The notes under the pieces: generated by a model
What the model was told of the DNA's origin: nothing
Databases searched by the model: none
What the model saw: only the letters and a program-made list of their open reading frames with translations
DNA from: Curtobacterium aurantiacum
GTDB lineage: Bacteria; Actinomycetota; Actinomycetes; Actinomycetales; Microbacteriaceae
DNA length: 64,000 nt
Assembly (NCBI RefSeq): GCF_018598555.1
Contig: NZ_JAHEWN010000001.1
Coordinates: 248,001 to 312,000 of the forward strand
Direction: 5' to 3'
Shown: in pieces, positions 61,798 through 64,000 of the stretch
How positions within the stretch are numbered: the first letter of the stretch is position 1
Layout: each line of letters opens with the position of its first letter
Translations under genes and position numbers: made by a program

Positions 61798-63329
61798 CGC
61801 AGGACACCACCGTCGCCCCCCAGGCCACGCTCGACAGCTACGAGGTCTGGTTCCTCACCGGCTCCCAGGGGCTCTACGGCGAGGAGACCCTGCGCCAGGT
61901 CGAGGAGCAGAGCAAGGCCGTCCACGCGGAACTCGCCGGTCACCTGCCGGTCAAGCTCGTCTGGAAGCCCGTGCTCAAGGACGCCGACGGCATCCGCCGG
62001 GCGCTCATCGAGGCGAGCGCCGACGACAGGGTCATCGGTGTCACCACGTGGATGCACACGTTCAGCCCGGCCAAGATGTGGATCGGCGGCCTGCAGGCCC
62101 TGACCAAGCCGCTGCTGCACCTGCACACGCAGGCGAACGTCACGCTGCCCTGGGCGGACATCGACTTCGACTTCATGAACCTCAACCAGGCCGCGCACGG
62201 CGACCGTGAGTTCGGTTACGCCCTGGCCCGCCTGGGCGTCCGGCACGCCACGGCCGTCGGTCACGTCTCGGACCCCCGCGTCCAGCAGCGCGTCGCGAAC
62301 TGGACCCGTGCCGCGGCCGGTGCGGCAGCCGTCCGGTCGCTGAAGTTGACGCGCTTCGGCGACAACATGCGCTACGTCGCCGTCACCGAGGGCGACAAGA
62401 CCGAGGCCGAGATCGAGCTCGGCGTGCAGGTCAACACGTGGGCCGTCAACGAGCTCGCGGCAGCAGTGGAGGCCGCAGAAGCGGACACGGCAGCGGTCGA
62501 CGCACTCGTGGCGACGTACGAGCGCGACTACGACGTGGACCCGTCACTCCGCAGCGGCGGCGGCGAACGGCACGCCGCGCTCCGCGACGGCGCCGCCATC
62601 GAGATCGGTCTCCGCACCCTGCTCGCGCAGAACGGCAGCGCCGCGTTCACCACGAACTTCGAGGACCTCGGCTCGCTCAAGCAGCTGCCGGGCCTGGCCG
62701 TGCAGCGTCTGATGGCCGACGGCTACGGTTTCGGTGCCGAGGGCGACTGGAAGACAGCCGTCCTCGTCCGCGCGATGAACGTCGCCGGCGCCGGCCTGCC
62801 CGGTGGTGCCTCCCTGATGGAGGACTACACCTACGACCTCACCCCGGGTGCCGAGAAGATCCTCGGTGCCCACATGCTCGAGGTCTCGCCGGCACTCACC
62901 ACCACGAAGCCGACGCTCGAGATCCACCCCCTCGGCATCGGCGGCAAGGACGACCCGGTCCGCCTGGTCTTCACCGCCGACTCCGGCGAGGCCGTCGTCG
63001 TCGCGCTGTCCGACACCCGCGACGGCTTCCGCCTCACCGCGAACGTCGTCGACGTCGTGCCTCCGACCGAGGCCCTGCCGAAGCTGCCCGTCGGCCGCGC
63101 GGTCTGGGAGCCCCGGCCGTCGTTCCCCGTCGCCGCCGAGGCCTGGCTCACCGCCGGCGCCGCGCACCACACCGTGATGACGACGGCGGTCGGCCTGCAG
63201 GTCGTCGAGGACTTCGCGACCATGGTCGGCACCGAGTTCCTGGTCATCGACGAGCACACCACCGCCCGCGGCTTCCGCGACGAGCTGCGTCTCCAGCAGA
63301 CGTGGCACCGTCTCGACCGCGGCTTCTAG
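61794..63329 (+). CDS. araA: L-arabinose isomerase
   Basis: The 511-residue isomerase shows [71 protein letters not shown] and the metal ligands in MEDYTYDL and [19 protein letters not shown]. It interconverts L-arabinose and L-ribulose with Mn2+. The ATG at 61794 is preceded by GAAGGAG and overlaps the araD stop. The length and motifs are typical. Confidence 0.96.
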   Translation: MTQDTTVAPQATLDSYEVWFLTGSQGLYGEETLRQVEEQSKAVHAELAGHLPVKLVWKPVLKDADGIRRALIEASADDRVIGVTTWMHTFSPAKMWIGGLQALTKPLLHLHTQANVTLPWADIDFDFMNLNQAAHGDREFGYALARLGVRHATAVGHVSDPRVQQRVANWTRAAAGAAAVRSLKLTRFGDNMRYVAVTEGDKTEAEIELGVQVNTWAVNELAAAVEAAEADTAAVDALVATYERDYDVDPSLRSGGGERHAALRDGAAIEIGLRTLLAQNGSAAFTTNFEDLGSLKQLPGLAVQRLMADGYGFGAEGDWKTAVLVRAMNVAGAGLPGGASLMEDYTYDLTPGAEKILGAHMLEVSPALTTTKPTLEIHPLGIGGKDDPVRLVFTADSGEAVVVALSDTRDGFRLTANVVDVVPPTEALPKLPVGRAVWEPRPSFPVAAEAWLTAGAAHHTVMTTAVGLQVVEDFATMVGTEFLVIDEHTTARGFRDELRLQQTWHRLDRGF

Positions 63330-63347
63330 AGGAGTCAGGACCCCGAG

Positions 63348-64000
63348 ATGAGCGACGTGATCGCGGCCGAGCGCACCCGCACCAACTGGGCGGGCAACGT
63401 GACGTACCGCGCGTCGGCGCTGGCCAGCCCGACGTCGGTGGACGAGCTCCAGCAGCTCGTCGCGGCGACGCCGCGCCTGACGGCGCTCGGCTCGCGACAC
63501 TCGTTCAACACCATCGCCGACACCGACGCCGTCCAGGTGTCGTTGTCGGACCTGCCGCCCGTGCTCGACATCGACACGTCGCGTCGCGTCGTGCGGGTCG
63601 CCGCCGGCATGACGCACAGCCAGGTCGCGACCGGTCTGGAGGCCCGTGGCTGGGCACTCGGGAACCTCGCGTCCCTGCCGCACATCTCCACGGCCGGGGC
63701 CGTCGCCACGGGAACGCACGGCTCCGGTGTGCGGAACCCGTCGCTCGCGCAGGCGGTCGTCGGCCTCGACGTGGTGCGCGCCTCCGGTGAGCTCGCGCAC
63801 GTCGACGCCTCGTCGCCGGACGGGCTGCTCGACGCCCACCGGGTGGGGATCGGCGCGCTCGGCGTCGTCACCGCGGTGGAGCTCGCGATCGAGCCGACGT
63901 TCCAGGTCGCCACGACGGTGCACCTCGACCTGCCGTGGGACGCCGTCGCCGAGCAGTTCGACCAGGTCATGTCCGACGCGTACTCGGTGTCGATGTTCAC
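63348..64000 (+). CDS. FAD-linked alditol/sugar-lactone oxidase, 3' end cut by window edge
   Basis: 217 residues are visible from the ATG at 63348, with GGAG upstream. The start RTNWAGNVTYRA, the FAD-binding run LTALGSRHSFNTIADTDAVQ and ATGTHGSGVRNPSLAQAVVG belong to the vanillyl-alcohol-oxidase fold of alditol oxidases (xylitol oxidase, AldO) and arabinonolactone oxidases. It follows araA by 18 bp, so it is probably part of the arabinose operon. It may oxidise arabitol or another polyol with O2. The C-terminal substrate domain is outside the window. Confidence 0.85.
   Translation, partial: MSDVIAAERTRTNWAGNVTYRASALASPTSVDELQQLVAATPRLTALGSRHSFNTIADTDAVQVSLSDLPPVLDIDTSRRVVRVAAGMTHSQVATGLEARGWALGNLASLPHISTAGAVATGTHGSGVRNPSLAQAVVGLDVVRASGELAHVDASSPDGLLDAHRVGIGALGVVTAVELAIEPTFQVATTVHLDLPWDAVAEQFDQVMSDAYSVSMF

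Overview
The window is about 64 kb of very GC-rich DNA. Genes are dense, with many GTG starts, short ATGA/GTGA overlaps, leaderless promoters, DtxR/IdeR-type iron boxes and Tat or lipoprotein exports. This points to a high-GC Gram-positive actinobacterium. The gene content (plant-polymer hydrolases, many LacI regulators and sugar ABC transporters, a secreted chorismate mutase) suggests a plant- or litter-associated member of Microbacteriaceae such as Curtobacterium. That placement is inference from sequence character, not from a database search. No rRNA, tRNA, CRISPR array, transposase or prophage gene was seen.

Left part (1-24.8 kb) is a mix of housekeeping, envelope and stress genes. It holds a truncated alanine-dehydrogenase-like gene, a lipoprotein, a TetR regulator, and an operon of a secreted DUF1906 protein, a small protein and a secreted chorismate mutase. 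Next come an epoxide hydrolase, an acyltransferase-3/SGNH membrane enzyme and a conserved membrane protein. A MarR regulator with an OhrR-like N-terminal cysteine, a small cysteine-pair protein and an Old Yellow Enzyme share a 16-bp operator motif. Then follow a TetR/MMPL efflux pair, a mannitol dehydrogenase-family enzyme, a class A beta-lactamase, an alpha/beta hydrolase, a divergent quinone reductase/MarR pair with two operators, a secreted beta-helix protein, two small membrane proteins and a class A penicillin-binding protein.

Iron part (24.8-29.9 kb): a four-gene siderophore ABC importer (two permeases, ATPase, lipoprotein) stands divergent to a siderophore-interacting reductase. The two start codons are separated only by an iron box.

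Carbohydrate part (30.2-64 kb): a dense locus for plant cell-wall arabinose and galactose. It has an ABC importer divergent from a GH51 arabinofuranosidase; a LacI gene divergent from an ABC importer plus GH35 beta-galactosidase; an alpha-amylase-family enzyme; the gguB-gguA-chvE monosaccharide importer divergent from a LacI gene; an ABC importer plus GH127 beta-L-arabinofuranosidase next to another LacI gene; and araB-araD-araA followed by an alditol-oxidase-type gene cut by the right edge. Five perfect GTGAGCGCTCAC palindromes sit at four promoters (oligosaccharide importer, GH51, chvE, araB). They tie uptake, debranching and catabolism of L-arabinose into one apparent regulon. Glycosidases release arabinose, the transporters import it, and AraA, AraB and AraD convert it to D-xylulose 5-phosphate.

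Two families of dispersed structured DNA stand out. One is a long, nested GGAGGC...GCCTCC palindrome at gene ends across the whole window. The other is a 19-bp-period GGTACGCCCG repeat associated with a hairpin, found at two loci.
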